Positions 21,131 to 32,573 of a DNA stretch of 64,000 bases are shown here, one piece after another (position 1 is the stretch's first letter; each line of letters begins with the position of its first letter). Under the pieces are notes generated by a model. It ran no database searches. It was not told the DNA's origin and saw only the letters and a list, made by a program, of their open reading frames with translations. The translations under genes were made by a program, and so were the position numbers. This stretch comes from Maylandia zebra (taxonomy: Eukaryota > Chordata > Actinopteri > Cichliformes > Cichlidae), in the NCBI RefSeq assembly GCF_041146795.1, contig NC_135170.1, positions 5,880,033-5,944,032 of the forward strand, read 5' to 3'.

Positions 21131-22247
21131 TAGTTAGATAGCACTAAGAATTTGTTGTGTGATAGGGTGAAGGAATGTACAACTCCTCCAGAACACACAT
21201 CAATATATGGCACTGCCAGAGAGCTTGCCATGCAAACCCTCATCCCTCAGTCCACTCACACACAGACACTATACAGTCCACATCCTTTGCAACCTGTCAT
21301 TTTAATGTGTGCCTTGTTCTTGTTTGTTATTTATTCCTGTTATCTTACCAATTGTGTTTCCTGCACAATTTTATTGTACATGTACAGGGTGGGCCATTTA
21401 CATGGATACACCGTAATAACATGGGAATGGTTGGTGATATTAAAGTCCTGTTTGTGGCACATTAGTATATGTGAGGGGGCAAACTCCTCAAGATGGGTGG
21501 TGCTACTTTGCATCAGTTTGGCTGATTTCAGTTTAAATCTGCTGAAACTGTGTATTAAAAACAGCTTAACCTTCTGAGACTAGCATGTATGCATCTACCA
21601 CTCATTGTCTGATTTTCTTTTTAATCATTTGACAGAAATTTCTTGAAATAATTATTGTGGGGTGAGTTTACTTCTTGCTTGTTTGAAATATAGAACAATA
21701 GTCTGTCATTGCATCAAGTGATTAAAAAGTACTCTAATAATGTTACTGTATATCTAATTTACAGTAACATTTCCCTTCTACTTCTGGGGAATTCTCAGCT
21801 AAATGTTACAGTGGAATCTTCTGTACGAAGAAGAAGTCCACACCGCAGTCTTCCAGTGCTTCCATTGTGCTACCTCAAACCGAGCAAGCAATATAAACAG
21901 TCATGTCTCTCATGGCAGTTAAAGATATTCAAACCTTTTAAAAAGGCAGGTCGTATAAAAATGGGTTTTTTTTAATCCAATGATATAAATTTTTTTCTTT
22001 GTTGTTTTTTCTTAACATTTTATGCTTTGATTTTGTTGTAATGTTTTGCACTAACCCACAGCTAACAGTAGTAAGATATATAGCTGAAGATGCCTTGAGG
22101 AAAATGTGACAGAGATCAACTGGGTTAAGGCCTGTTTTCATATGAGTGATTGAAAACCATGATTAATTAAACTGTAGTCTCTGAAACGGCTTGATTCCTG
22201 AAGAGTTCTTACCTCTACATTTTTCAAACAGCAGTTGACAGAGAAGG
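21131..22247. other. Intergenic with mariner-type fragment
   Basis: 21385-21470 is the uninterrupted relative of the mariner-type end at 17779. Otherwise AT-rich sequence without convincing exons; ORFs of 70-140 codons here lack domains and are not supported. Confidence 0.5.
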
Positions 22248-22592
22248 CAGCATGGTGGCACGGTGGTTAGCACTGTTGCCTCACATCAAGAATGTCCTGA
22301 CTTCAGTTCCACCATCACTCCTGGGTTGTTCTGTATGACGTTTGGATTTCCCCCTGTGTTTGCGTGGGTTCTCTTCAGCTACTCCGGCTTCCTCCCACAG
22401 TCCACAGTTATGCAGTTAGTGGGAGAATAGGTTAACTGGAAACACTAAATTGCCCAGGGGTGTGAATGGTTGTTTATGTGTTAGTCCAACGACAGACTGG
22501 CGACCTGTCCAGTGTGGATCCTGCTTTCGCTGGGATATGCTCCAGTGCCCTCCGCAACCCTGAAAAAGCATAAGTAGAAGTGAATGGATGGT
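22248..22592 (+). repeat. Dispersed fish repeat (GGCACGGTGGTTAGCACTG family), copy 1
   Basis: Matches the sequence at 26104-26490 over its length with many substitutions: CACGGTGGTTAGCACTGTTG, then TTTGCGTGGGTTCTCT, CTCCGGCTTCCTCCCAC, CAGACTGGCGACCTGTCC and the GAATGGATGG end. A common short interspersed repeat in fish; its autonomous partner is not identified. Confidence 0.8.
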
Positions 22593-22862
22593 TCACAGAG
22601 GAAATAGCTGCTTCCCCAAAAAAGAAAAGCTATCTCACTGGCTGAACTTAACTCATTTTTTTTGTAAATGTCATTACAGTGATTCATTTAAATTATTATT
22701 TCTATTGCTTTGTCTTCTTTTCTTTTTTCTGTTTTAATAATTAAAACATTTTATTTCTAAAATTTCATTTATGTTTCTGAAATTCTAAATGTTTTATTGA
22801 TTTCTATAAACAGACACAAAATCCTACATCTGTGCACTTTAATTGTCTCTGCTGAAGAGTTT

Positions 22863-24095
22863 ATTGATCAAAATTGTTCTCAGCATTTATCAGTAGAGCA
22901 GTATGTGGACTCAGTGACTGTGCTCTGTCCCGCTATAAAGCTGTTCCTCTGTGTCCTGGCTATTATACTGACTCTTACAAGAGAAACTGGGCAAGTGCAC
23001 AAGCGTTCTGCAGGAAGCACCGCACTGACTTGGTCCAAATCAGAAATGCAAAAGAGAGTGAAGTTTTTCAAGGCTTTGGATGGATTGGTTTGTACCGAGA
23101 GGATGCATCAAGTCCATGGAAATGGTCCAGAGGAGGTGAAATAGCCATCTTCACCATGTAGGATCACAATGGTAACATATAGTGAAAGTCTGACACTCTA
23201 TTTTTGACTCCTCAGATGTTACAAGATCAGACTTACTAGTAATTATGCAAAAGTCTTTTGCACTTTGACCTGAAATCCATTTGAGACATTAGTGCTGACA
23301 GAGGGTCAGATTTACAATATGCAGCAGTATTTTCAAGCACAGTGTTGACTATACTAGAGTTTTAATGATGGCCCAAACCAGCTGTTTTAGCCGTTTTAGC
23401 TGCAACTTCAGCAAAGAGGTTTTTTGTTAGAGACATAAACGCTGTACTGGGTAAATGATTTGACACCAAATCTAGTTTTATTTACCTTTGAAATATTTCT
23501 GAAATCTATCCCAGTCTTTGTTTCTCTATTGTGCTTCTTGCACTTCTTGCAGAACCAGATCAAAATGGAAACTGTGTGTACACAAACAGAGAAAAATGGG
23601 GAAACAAGAATTGTGATGATAATCGTGCTATGTTACGATGAAAAGCTGATTCTGGTGAAGGAGAATAAGACTTGGGAGGACGCATTAGAACAAGGCAGGT
23701 CCCTGGATACAATGGACACAGATGATCCAGCCTCTTCATACTGGATCCACAGCTATGACCTGTCCTCCCTCATCACTCCAGATGACCACACCACTGCACA
23801 AGAGGCTACCACTGATGAGGTTGGACAGTTTCATGCACACATTTGTGTTGGTGAGAGACTGTATTTATACGGTATTTATATGTATCTCTTTGCTTACTGT
23901 TGGCAGGTGTGGACAGGCCTGTGCAACCTGGCTGGTGAATGGCTGTGGGTGGGTGGAGAACAAGTGCAGTATGAGGATCTCCCAAACTGCCCGACTAATG
24001 GCTTCTGTGGCGTCTTCGAGAAGAACAGCACTGAACCCTTTGCCATAAGAAACTGCCAGCAGAAAAGGAATTTTCTCTGTTACAGAAGCCCTTAA
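22863..24095 (+). pseudogene. C-type lectin-like gene, probably a pseudogene
   Basis: Three exon-like segments: 22863-23157 (first CTLD start: WASAQAFCRKHRTDLVQIRN, WIGLYRE, WKWSRGGE), 23553-23819 (QNGNCVYTNREKWGNKNC, then WEDALEQGRSLD) and 23907-24095 (VWTGLCNLAGEWLWVGGEQV to FLCYRSP, stop at 24093). Together they resemble the tandem-CTLD lectin-like proteins common in fish immune loci, which bind sugars or ligands outside the cell. Lesions seen: TAG where the family has Trp after FTM (23158), no GT donor there, a frameshift between NRAM and CYDE near 23630, and Gly in place of the disulphide Cys in EQGRSL. No signal peptide exon is found. Confidence 0.8.
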
Positions 24096-24132
24096 ACACA
24101 TTTAATTAAGTGGTGTACTTAAAATAAATAAT

Positions 24133-24450
24133 ATTTCCAAAGCAGACTTCACGGACAGGCAAAAAGAGGCAAATTAAATCTAGAATAATCCAAACACAGG
24201 TAAGGATAAGATGGTGATGACAGATGCCATGACAGAAGCTATCTATACAGAAACCTAGACATCAGGGGAAGGGGAAACAAATGAAACACAGGTAAACAGA
24301 ATCAGACAATCGGAGAGAAAGAGGGACATAGACCCAGACACAAGATAGCTATTACTGAAGAAAACACACACAAGCCAACATACACATACATGCACAGTAA
24401 CTTTCCTGAAGTGAAAGACTATGGGGAAATGACACATACTGCACACTACC
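24133..24450 (-). repeat. LTR-like dispersed repeat, antisense
   Basis: Composition and phrases such as GGAAACAAATGAAACACAGG resemble the longer antisense repeat at 46150-46780. No duplication or paired LTR was found, so the assignment is by similarity only. Confidence 0.35.
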
Positions 24451-24654
24451 AGTCAGAAGTTGTGTGAATATTCTTACTCTCATTCATGAAATGTGAAAGA
24501 AATCCTGATGGACATGTTTGTGGTGTTAGGTTGGTGTAAGCCAGAAGAATCTCATATAAACAGTTATCACATAGTGTCTACTGTGTTATTAGTTGTGTGA
24601 TCTTATGATATATGAAGTAAATGCTAGACTATAAATAAGTGAAATAGTTCAAAT

Positions 24655-24905
24655 GCAATAAAGATATCATTGATATCTGGTCGCAGCAGATGGCCCCGCC
24701 CCTCCCTGAGCCTGAGCCAGAGGTTTCTTCCTGTTAAAAGGGAGTTTTTCCTTCCCACTGTCGCCAAAGTGCTTGCTCATAGGGGGTCATATGATTGTTG
24801 GGTTTTTCTCTGTATGTATTATTGTAGGGTCTACCTTATAATATAAAGCACCTTGGGGCGACTGTTGTGTGATTTTGGTGCTATATAAATAAAATTGAAA
24901 GTAAT
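24655..24905 (+). mobile_element. 3' end of an L2-type LINE
   Basis: Non-coding 3' tail only: GAGGTTTCTTCCTGTTAAAA, GGGAGTTTTTCCTTCCCACT, then GCACCTTGGGGCGACTG and GGTGCTATATAAATAAAATT with TGAAT-type tail repeats. The same tail occurs reversed at 50612-50815. Confidence 0.8.
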
Positions 24906-26103
24906 TGAATTGAATTACTTTGCAGTTATTTTTGTCTTCATGAGCAGCGCTACCTGAACCACATGGTAACACCACAGGGTGCTATGAGGTTTTCCACATC
25001 CTAAAATAGGGTCTCTCAGTATTGTATGCCTTGTGTAAATAACGTTGTCACATAACTCTATATACCCTTGTGAAAAACTAAGTACACCATTACTACTGCA
25101 GCAGGAATTAAGAGGGTAAAGCCTCAAAAGCACACTAATCAGTAAATGTAATAAACTCCATAAAAGATTTTGGATCAGCCATGAACTCTTTTGTTCTAGA
25201 GGCAAATGTTAATGCCATCTGTCAGACAGCTAAAGGTAAGCTGAAATTGGGTCATGCAGAACGGGGAAGTTGTCCCAGGCACACCAGCGAATTTGCAACT
25301 TTAGTTAAAGCTTTACTCCCTAGTCTTATAAATCTACAGTGTGTTTAAAGATAAAACCATAAAAAAAAACCAGATGCTCACAATCCAAACTCAAAAACAA
25401 GTAGGCTATGTCTGTTGCCTGAGGTCTGAGGTCATTAACACTTACTGGAGCCAGCAGTCCAGCACCTTTTTTCTGGCAGTGTGCGCAGGCGCGTCGTGGA
25501 TAAATCACAGGTCTTTGACTGTGAATTGAGTGTGCAATTCAAGTTACTGCTGGCTTTCTTTTACTGTTCTAGGATTAGTTATGACCTGTGGTTCATATGG
25601 AAATACATCAGCAAATAACCAAGCTTCAGTGATTTTACATCGTCAGAGATGAGTTTCCTCTTGCTAACCACATCAGCTTACAAATGTGATGTAGAGAAGA
25701 TGGTGCTCGTTCAAAATTGTTCATAATTCATGCAGCACATTATCAAGGAAAGTTGCAAAAGGGGCTGGGAGCTCTGACCATGTCCATAAAAGGAAAATTG
25801 AGCAGGTGGATCAAAAGCACTTTCAGATTAGGATCTGTGAGAATGTCTGAATACAATAAGTTCAACGAGTTATTTTGTCAATAGTCACCCTTCATTTTTT
25901 TCATTTACATTTTAATTCTCCTTGTAGCTATTGACAGTTAACCATTGTTGTAATTTAGCCACATTGAGGGTTTATGAGCTTGAAGCACCTTTTTAAGGTC
26001 ATGCAGAGCAGCTATTTTCATTAAACTTTAAAAAAGAAGAACATGAAACAACTAGCTTTAACAATACATTACCATACAAAACAATTCTTATGTTCAGAAC
26101 CGG
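24906..26103. other. Intergenic, possible old DNA-transposon remnant
   Basis: 25068-25330 begins CTTGTGAAAAACTAAGTACA, a phrase I associate with a widespread fish DNA-transposon end; no ends or duplication could be paired. No supported coding exon. Confidence 0.3.
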
Positions 26104-26490
26104 GGCAGCACGGTGGCACGGTGGTTAGCACTGTTGCCGCACAGCAAGAAGGTCCTGAGTTCAATTCCACCATCAGGCCGGGGTCTTTCTGTGTGGAGTT
26201 TGCATGTTCTCCCCGTGTTTGCGTGGGTTCTCTCTGGGTACTCCGGCTTCCTCCCACCGTCCAAAGACATGCAGCTTGTGGGGATAGGTTAATTGATTAA
26301 TCCAAATTGCCACTAGGTGTGAATGTGCGAGTGAATGCGAGTGTGAATGGTTGTCTGTCCCTATGTGTTAGCCCTGCGACAGACTGGCGACCTGTCCAGG
26401 GTGTACCCTGCCTCTCGCCCTATGACAGCTGGGATTGGCTCCAGCGCCCCCCGCGACCCTGAAAAGGATAAGCGGAAGCGAATGGATGGA
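26104..26490 (+). repeat. Dispersed fish repeat, copy 2
   Basis: Best-preserved copy: GGGGCAGCACGGTGGCACGG through GCGACAGACTGGCGACCTGT to CGGAAGCGAATGGATGGATG. Same family as 22248 and, decayed and reversed, 62020-62320. Confidence 0.85.
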
Positions 26491-26764
26491 TGGATGTTCA
26501 GAACCAGCATGGAATTCACAAGTTGTTGTTTTTCAGTTTGGAAAATATCTTTTACTTTGTGAGCAAAGTAACTTATACATACCAAGTTTGTTTCCAGTAC
26601 AAAACTTGTTACACAAAATTACATGTAATTACAGGGTATTAGGGTGTAATTATGTCAATATTTTATTGTTTCCTGTAAAACCCCAACCAGGTACACAAAA
26701 TTACAGGCTATTTGTGCCTTATTCATGGGTGCAATAGCGTAATTGTTTTGCAGGTCTCGCAGGT

Positions 26765-26970
26765 TTTCACACCTATGGGCAATTTGGATTAATCAATGAA
26801 CCTGTCCCCACAAACTGCATGTCTTTGGATGGTGGGAGGAAGCCAGAGTACCCGGAGGGAACCCACGCAAACTCTGTGTGTTAGCCCCGCAACAGACTGG
26901 TGACCTGTCCAGGTTGTACTCCGCCTCTCGCCCTATAACAGCTGGGATGAGTAAGCGAATGGATGGATGG
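26765..26970. repeat. Dispersed fish repeat, copy 3, internally inverted
   Basis: 26765-26873 matches the reverse complement of the middle of copy 2 (TGGGAGGAAGCCAGAGTACC), while 26874-26970 matches its 3' end in the forward sense (GACCTGTCCAGGTTGTACTC). The copy is a head-to-head rearrangement. Confidence 0.75.
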
Positions 26971-26971
26971 G

Positions 26972-28470
26972 TCTTGCAGGTGACTCCTCAACCTCCTCCG
27001 ACCACAGGTACAACATGCCCAGGACCCACTACAGTTCGCCTACAAGGCAGATGTCGGTGTGGAGGATGCCATCCTGTACCTCCTACACAGAGCCCACTCA
27101 CACCTGGATGGGGGAAAAGGCACGGTCAGGATCCTGTTTCTTGACTTTTCCAGTGCCTTTAATACCATCCGGCCCTGTCTGCTCCAAGAGAAACTAAACA
27201 GGATGCAGGTGGACCCCTGCCTGGTGGCTTGGATCTCCGACTACCTCACCGACAGACCACAGTACGTCAGGCTGAAGGACATCACGTCTGACACTGTGGT
27301 CAGCAGCACAGGAGCACCACAGGGAACTGTGCTGTCCCCTCTTCTCTCCACCCTGTACACCTCCGACTTCTGCTACAACTCTGAATTATGCCATATTCAG
27401 AAGTTTGCAGATGACACAGCCATCATGGGGTGTATCTGGGATGACCAGGAAGAGGAGTACAGGAGCCTGGTGAGGAACTTTGTCACATGGAGTCACACAA
27501 ACCACCTGCAACTCAACACTTCAAAGACCGAGGAACTGGTTGTGGATTTCGGGAGGTCCAGACCAGGTCCACTGCCAGTTCAGATAGAGGGACAGGAGGT
27601 GGTCAACACATACAAGTACCTCGGGCTGTGGGTGGACAATAAACTGGACTGGTCATGCAACACGCAGAACCTGTATAAAAATGGCCAAAGCCGACTGTAC
27701 TTCCTCAGGAGGCTGAGGTCTTTTAACATCTGCAGGAAGCTCCTGAGGAAGTTTTACCAGTCAGTGGTTGCTGGAGTACTTTTCTATGCTGTGGTGTGCT
27801 GGGGGAGCAGCACAGCAAAGAGGGACTCATCTAGGCTGGAGAAACTGATCAGGAAGGCTAGCTCTGTGGTCGGCATGAAGCTGGACACTCTGGTGACAGT
27901 GGCAGAGAAAAGGACACTAAAGAAACTGCTGGACATTATGAACAATGCTGGGCATCCTCTGCACACGGTCGTAAACAATCAGAGGAGCCTATTCAGCGAC
28001 AGGCTGCTTCTCCCAAAGTCAAAAACCAACAGACTTAAAAACTCCTTTGTCCCACAAGCCATCAGACTGTTTAACTCCTCACTGGAGGGGAGAGGGAGGG
28101 GGAAACAGGAGGACAAGGGAGGGGGGAACAACTGAGTTGTAGGGGCTTTTCTACACGGTGCAATATTTGCAATATTTGTTTTTCGTTTTTTTGTCTCTTT
28201 CTTATATTTGACTGTGCAATAATCACTGTGCAATATACTCACTCAAATGAGCAATCCTATTTATCCATATTGTATATTCTGTATCTATATATGGTGTATT
28301 TATGCTTATATCCTTACTCTCATTCCCCTTAATATATCTGTAACATGCAACTTCTTTCGGTGCTTTGCTACTGGAAACTGAATTTCCCGGAGGAACCCAC
28401 CCGAGGGATTAATAAAGTTTAATCTAATCTAATCTAATCTAATCTAATCTAATCTAATCTAATCTATAAT
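26972..28470 (+). mobile_element. 5'-truncated Rex1-like LINE
   Basis: RT-containing fragment followed by a 280-bp 3' UTR and a (TCTAA)n tail (28421-28466) after GGATTAATAAAGTTTAAT. The tandem tail and protein resemble fish Rex1/Babar elements (from memory). 5' truncation near 26972 places it directly against dispersed repeat copy 3. Confidence 0.8.
27005..28135 (+). pseudogene. Rex1-like reverse transcriptase, C-terminal two-thirds
   Basis: An unbroken frame of about 375 codons. It shows FAYKADVGVEDAILYLLHRA, LFLDFSSAFNTI, GAPQGTVLSPLL (motif B), KFADDTAI (catalytic FADD, about 27400) and the Rex-type C-terminus (YFLRRLRSFNICRKLL, VVCWGSSTAKRD, NSFVPQAIRLFNSS). The fingers and endonuclease are missing through 5' truncation, so it is not functional even though the remaining frame is intact, which implies a fairly recent insertion. 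Confidence 0.85.
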
Positions 28471-29775
28471 ATCAGAAAGGGTATTTACAGTGTACGTGTT
28501 TCATTGTTTCTTGCAAAAACCTGACTTGTTGCCCTCAGAATGCACATAAGTACTTGTGCCTTATTCACCGGTCGTGTTATAACGTGTTACCAATTTGTTT
28601 GATGATCTGAAACATTTAAGTGTGACAAACATAGAAACAAATAGGAAATCAGGAAGAGAGCAAACACCCTGGTAGTTGTCAGTTTGTTAATCTTTTATGG
28701 TTTTTAGTCTTTTGTAGTTGTGCTATATTGCATGTTTTTTATCTTAAGGCTTGTGTTTTTCGTTTTTTTTCTAATGGACAGCACATTCTGAAACTAAAAT
28801 GATTTACCCTGCATTAGTTCATGCCCCTAAAGGAGTCCACCATTAACCAATCAGGGTTAGTCTCACCAAAGACCACTAGGTGGCTCTGGTGGAAGGGATC
28901 AGGAGACGTGATGACTATACCACCATTCCCCGTGAACTCTGTTATCTCCCACTGCTCTATTTCGACCCACTTGTCAACCAATCAACATTCAGCAGTTGGA
29001 TCATCTGCTTTCAGCACGGCTTGTGTGGATGAAATCCCCTCACTCCCTCTTCCTGACCGAAACAGGTGGACCCCACTTTAGAAGATCAGCGTCCTGAGCG
29101 TGTAAAATAAGGCCACTTCAATTGTGGGAACTCTAGCTTCTCCTGCAACTTTTAAGTGCACTTTGATTAGATTTTTAGTGTTGCTAAAAATCTAATCAAA
29201 GTGGGTTATGGTCTTATAAGGATTTTAACCTGTTTTGTCAACCCTCTGCTGCATTTTCTATATATCATTTTACATCTGTTTTTGTAAATTATTTTTAGCA
29301 ATGGAAAAAGATGTTTTTGCTGCTTCCTTGGCTGGCTGCACACTACTCTCTGCCCGGTTGACGGGCTTTGGATAGGTTTAACAGAGGAAACAAAATTTTG
29401 TATACTGACATAGTAATCTAAGTAAGTAAAGCTTTAACATCTTTCTTTATCCATATCTGCCTGCAGCAGCCTATGAATGACCTCTTGCTACAGAAGGATA
29501 AAACTGCTTTGAACTGATGAGTAGAATTCAGGCCTGTCCCTAATATGACCCTGGACCCCATAATAAGAAGCTGTGATGTTGTATAAAACCGAATGGTTGC
29601 ATAAAAGAATTTCAATATTCTGTAGAAATGTTTTGAAAGGCTTGCTTTGTTATCATTGAAACCAAATTATGGAGAATGAAAGTGACAACACGGTAAAAAA
29701 CCAAAAAGGATAGAAGACAATGCAAAGTAAAGAAAAGCCCCCCCTGGGCCCCACAGGCACAGGTTCAGACTGCAG
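28471..29775. other. Intergenic stretch
   Basis: No recognised gene. An 86-codon ORF at 28821-29081 has no domain I know. A perfect hairpin lies at 29159-29203. Confidence 0.5.
29159..29203. repeat. 20-bp perfect inverted repeat with 5-base loop
   Basis: CACTTTGATTAGATTTTTAG (29159-29178) is followed after TGTTG by its exact reverse complement (29184-29203). Such a perfect arm pair is unlikely by chance; no adjacent gene explains it. Confidence 0.85.
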
Positions 29776-29988
29776 GGCCCTATTTCAGGAAGCCGGTTTA
29801 GAAAACTCAGAGTGAAAAACGATACTCAGGGTTGAGTAACCCCGAACTGTCCAACTCGGAATATTCGGTTTCAGAAAGGCTGATAACAATTAGTTCAATC
29901 AACGCGGAGTTGCTTTAACCCCAAATTAAGCGCGCGCACGAGGATACATAAAGCCCTGATTAGTGGAGCACAGATTAAGCGAGTCACC

Positions 29989-30635
29989 ATGGAGACGGAG
30001 GGAAAGAAGGCGCAGTCAATGTATTTTACAGCGCTTGAGGCCGAAATTCTGATGGCAGTATAGGGCTTTGGAGCGTGATGTCACGGGGGTGGGCGATAAC
30101 ATGCAAATTTTGCGGAAAAAAAGTAACACAGCCTCAGCTGCAAAAGAAAGGGAGCATGCATGGCAAAACATGGCCGACAGAGTCAATGCATGAGTGTTAA
30201 TTTAAACATTGATCTAGGGATTTCCACCCATTTAACACGTTATTTTATTATATTTTATTTTATTTTTTATTTCATACATTTTATTTTGTGATGTGATTTG
30301 AGCGCAGGTGCAACCCAACAGGCCCCAAACGTTCCTGGCAGCAAGTAAAAATGAAATATAAAAATATAGTCCAAACAGGTAAGGTGTAATTGTATTATGA
30401 GCCATAGTGCTTGGTCTGTTTGTCCGATGTAAATCGATTGCAGTTAGAGGCTACATTAATTTCCCCTCTGTAAGCACTTATTGAAATTATCTGAGCACAT
30501 TACAAGTACATATTTGCTTACTCTGTATGCTCAAATGTGACCCGTTATAGCCAACAGAAAAAAAGCGGAGGCCTGAAAAACAGGTGGAGGTCCTCCACCA
30601 CCACCACTCACAGAGGCTGAGCAGTTGGCTTCCAC
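29989..30635 (+). pseudogene. Harbinger Myb/SANT-like remnant (copy 2)
   Basis: Starts at ATG 29989 (METEGKKAQSM). A replacement of about 30 bp after 30058 introduces an in-frame TAG at 30061. Exon 2 (about 30308-30378) is intact. Exon 3 lacks the extra A of copy 1 but has TGA within it (about 30571). So copies 1 and 2 carry different inactivating changes on a shared deletion. Confidence 0.75.
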
Positions 30636-31384
30636 ATTTGTGATAATGTTGGCAGCATCACATATGATCTTCACAGTGCAGAGAACACAAATTAGCATCC
30701 ATTACTATAATGAAATAATTTGTTAGTTTGACATGCTACAGGGAACTATGTACCTGCACATTAATGCTGTGGAAAGACTTCCTGTTCACATAGTCTCCTT
30801 CATTTACTGAAGGAGCAATGATTGGAATGTGAGTGCCATCTATACAGCCAATCACGCCTGGGAACCGTGAGAATAAATGTAAAATTTAAGTAGTAGTTCA
30901 AGTATCACCACATCATGAATTAAGTTTCGTTCATCCTGATACCTGCAATTTTGTGGAATCCCTCTTTGATAAATCTTGTGGGTCTATGACCGGGGAACAC
31001 CACAAACGAGTACAGGAGACGTTTCAGTGCAACTGTAACATTCCTGACTGCCCGACAGACGGTATCCTTGGAAACGTGCTCAGCGTCACCAATATTATAC
31101 AGAAAGCTCCCGTTTGCAAAAAACCGAAGTGCAATACAAATAATATGTACAGAACTGAGAGGATGTCCGCGATGTGTCACATGAGCAATATTAGGCCTGA
31201 GGATGTTATTCAAATAAATTATAGATTGTGCTGAAAAACGGTAACGTTCACACAGGAAATCATCAGGAAATGATAAAATGTCCAAACGCGCTCTAATCAT
31301 TCTCTCCCGGCGGAGAGCTCTGCGGAGAATTTGGGCTTCAACATCTACTGGCTCTTCAAGGAAGGAGCACGCCATGTCTGACAC
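30620..31384 (-). pseudogene. Harbinger (HARBI1-like) transposase remnant (copy 2)
   Basis: Minus-strand exon 1 from 31384 (MSDMACSFLEEP) reads through SKDTVCRAVRNV to KEGFHKIAG. The next exon at about 30860-30750 encodes the IGC.DGTHIPI block with the first catalytic Asp. As in copy 1, the segment with the remaining catalytic acids is deleted. Confidence 0.85.
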
Positions 31385-32573
31385 TTCCTACAGTCAGGTT
31401 TCTGACAAAGAGGCGGAGAAGGTCAGGGTTAGTTGAAGTAAACCTGCTAGGGGGCAGGTTAGCTTCACGGAGTGTGTTGTCATAGTAACTCGCTCAGAAT
31501 TAATCTAAACTCGCTTTGTGAAACCGAAAACCCAGAGTTTTCGTTAACTCAGGGTATACTTGCTCAGAGTTTGCTCTAAACCGGCTTCCTGAAATAGGGC
31601 CCAGGTCCTCTGGGACAGGTGTAAATTGGGGTTGCTTGGCTGCTCTGAAGGCTAGGCTGGCCATTGTTGCTTAGCTGCTCCTACTCTAGGGACCAGGACT
31701 GATGCTCTAGAGAGAATCTGCAAGAGCGAGCACAAGAGAGGGAGAGTGAAAGAGAACATTATGTTCAGATGGTCAAACTGTCGTATCTTTTCTGAAATAT
31801 TCCACTTTTTCTGGTGGTTGAGCGTCATCGACTTTACAGTCTTTTCTGATTGCTTAAGCACATTTTTTGTAACTATTGGCTATTTTTGCAAAACTCTTCA
31901 CACAAATAAGAAAACCTGTCACCCAATTAGCAAAACATTGTAGTTCTCTTGCAAAAGCGAACACAGCTAGATTAACTCCTCACACCTTCGTAAAAATGGT
32001 GTTTCCGTATCAAACAGTACACACAAGCCATCATCTACTAAGCACACAATGCGCCAACTGCACACTGATGGTATGAATACAAAACACATCTGGCTTTTGC
32101 TTTCTCTGTGCACAAGGTAGGCTATGTCAGATTGAGCTCATACTTTTGTCATAGGTCCATAAACATAGACGGATCCAAACTTCAAGTACTGGTGTTTATT
32201 CACACACATCAAAACAAACACAAGTGTTTATTTCCAAGTGAAAACAAAATAGTAATTTCACTGAGGAAAAAAAGAAATCAGTCTACATCATGTCGTCTCT
32301 CTGGGTCCGGTCACAAAGTTTTGTCTACATCACATGCGATGTCCTCTAGTCCAAGCACTGGGGAAATATCTTCTGGAATTTTACATCTATGGTATTGGTG
32401 TGTTCCTCATTGGCATACGGCAGTGCTACAAATCTTACGGTTTTTTTCAATCGCTAACAAGCGCCTACCCATACTTCAGATACTTTTTCTAAACTCTTAA
32501 CACAGACTCACACCTACAAAACACAATTGGCCAAATGGATCATTTTCTTCTCAAAAATACATTTTGTTAAATA

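Larger units (their letters stand above)
29776..31601. mobile_element. PIF/Harbinger element, copy 2, internally deleted
   Basis: Same ends as copy 1 (GGCCCTATTTCAGGAAGCCG), flanked by an exact 3-bp duplication CAG (29773-29775 and 31602-31604), consistent with a CWG target. It is nearly identical to copy 1 along its length and carries the same junction between Myb exon 3 and antisense transposase near 30620-30640. Both derive from one deleted master moved in trans. Confidence 0.92.

Noticed and set aside
28821..29081. 86-codon ORF with balanced composition
   Set aside because: No domain, no splice context, no codon pattern that sets it apart. Kept as intergenic.
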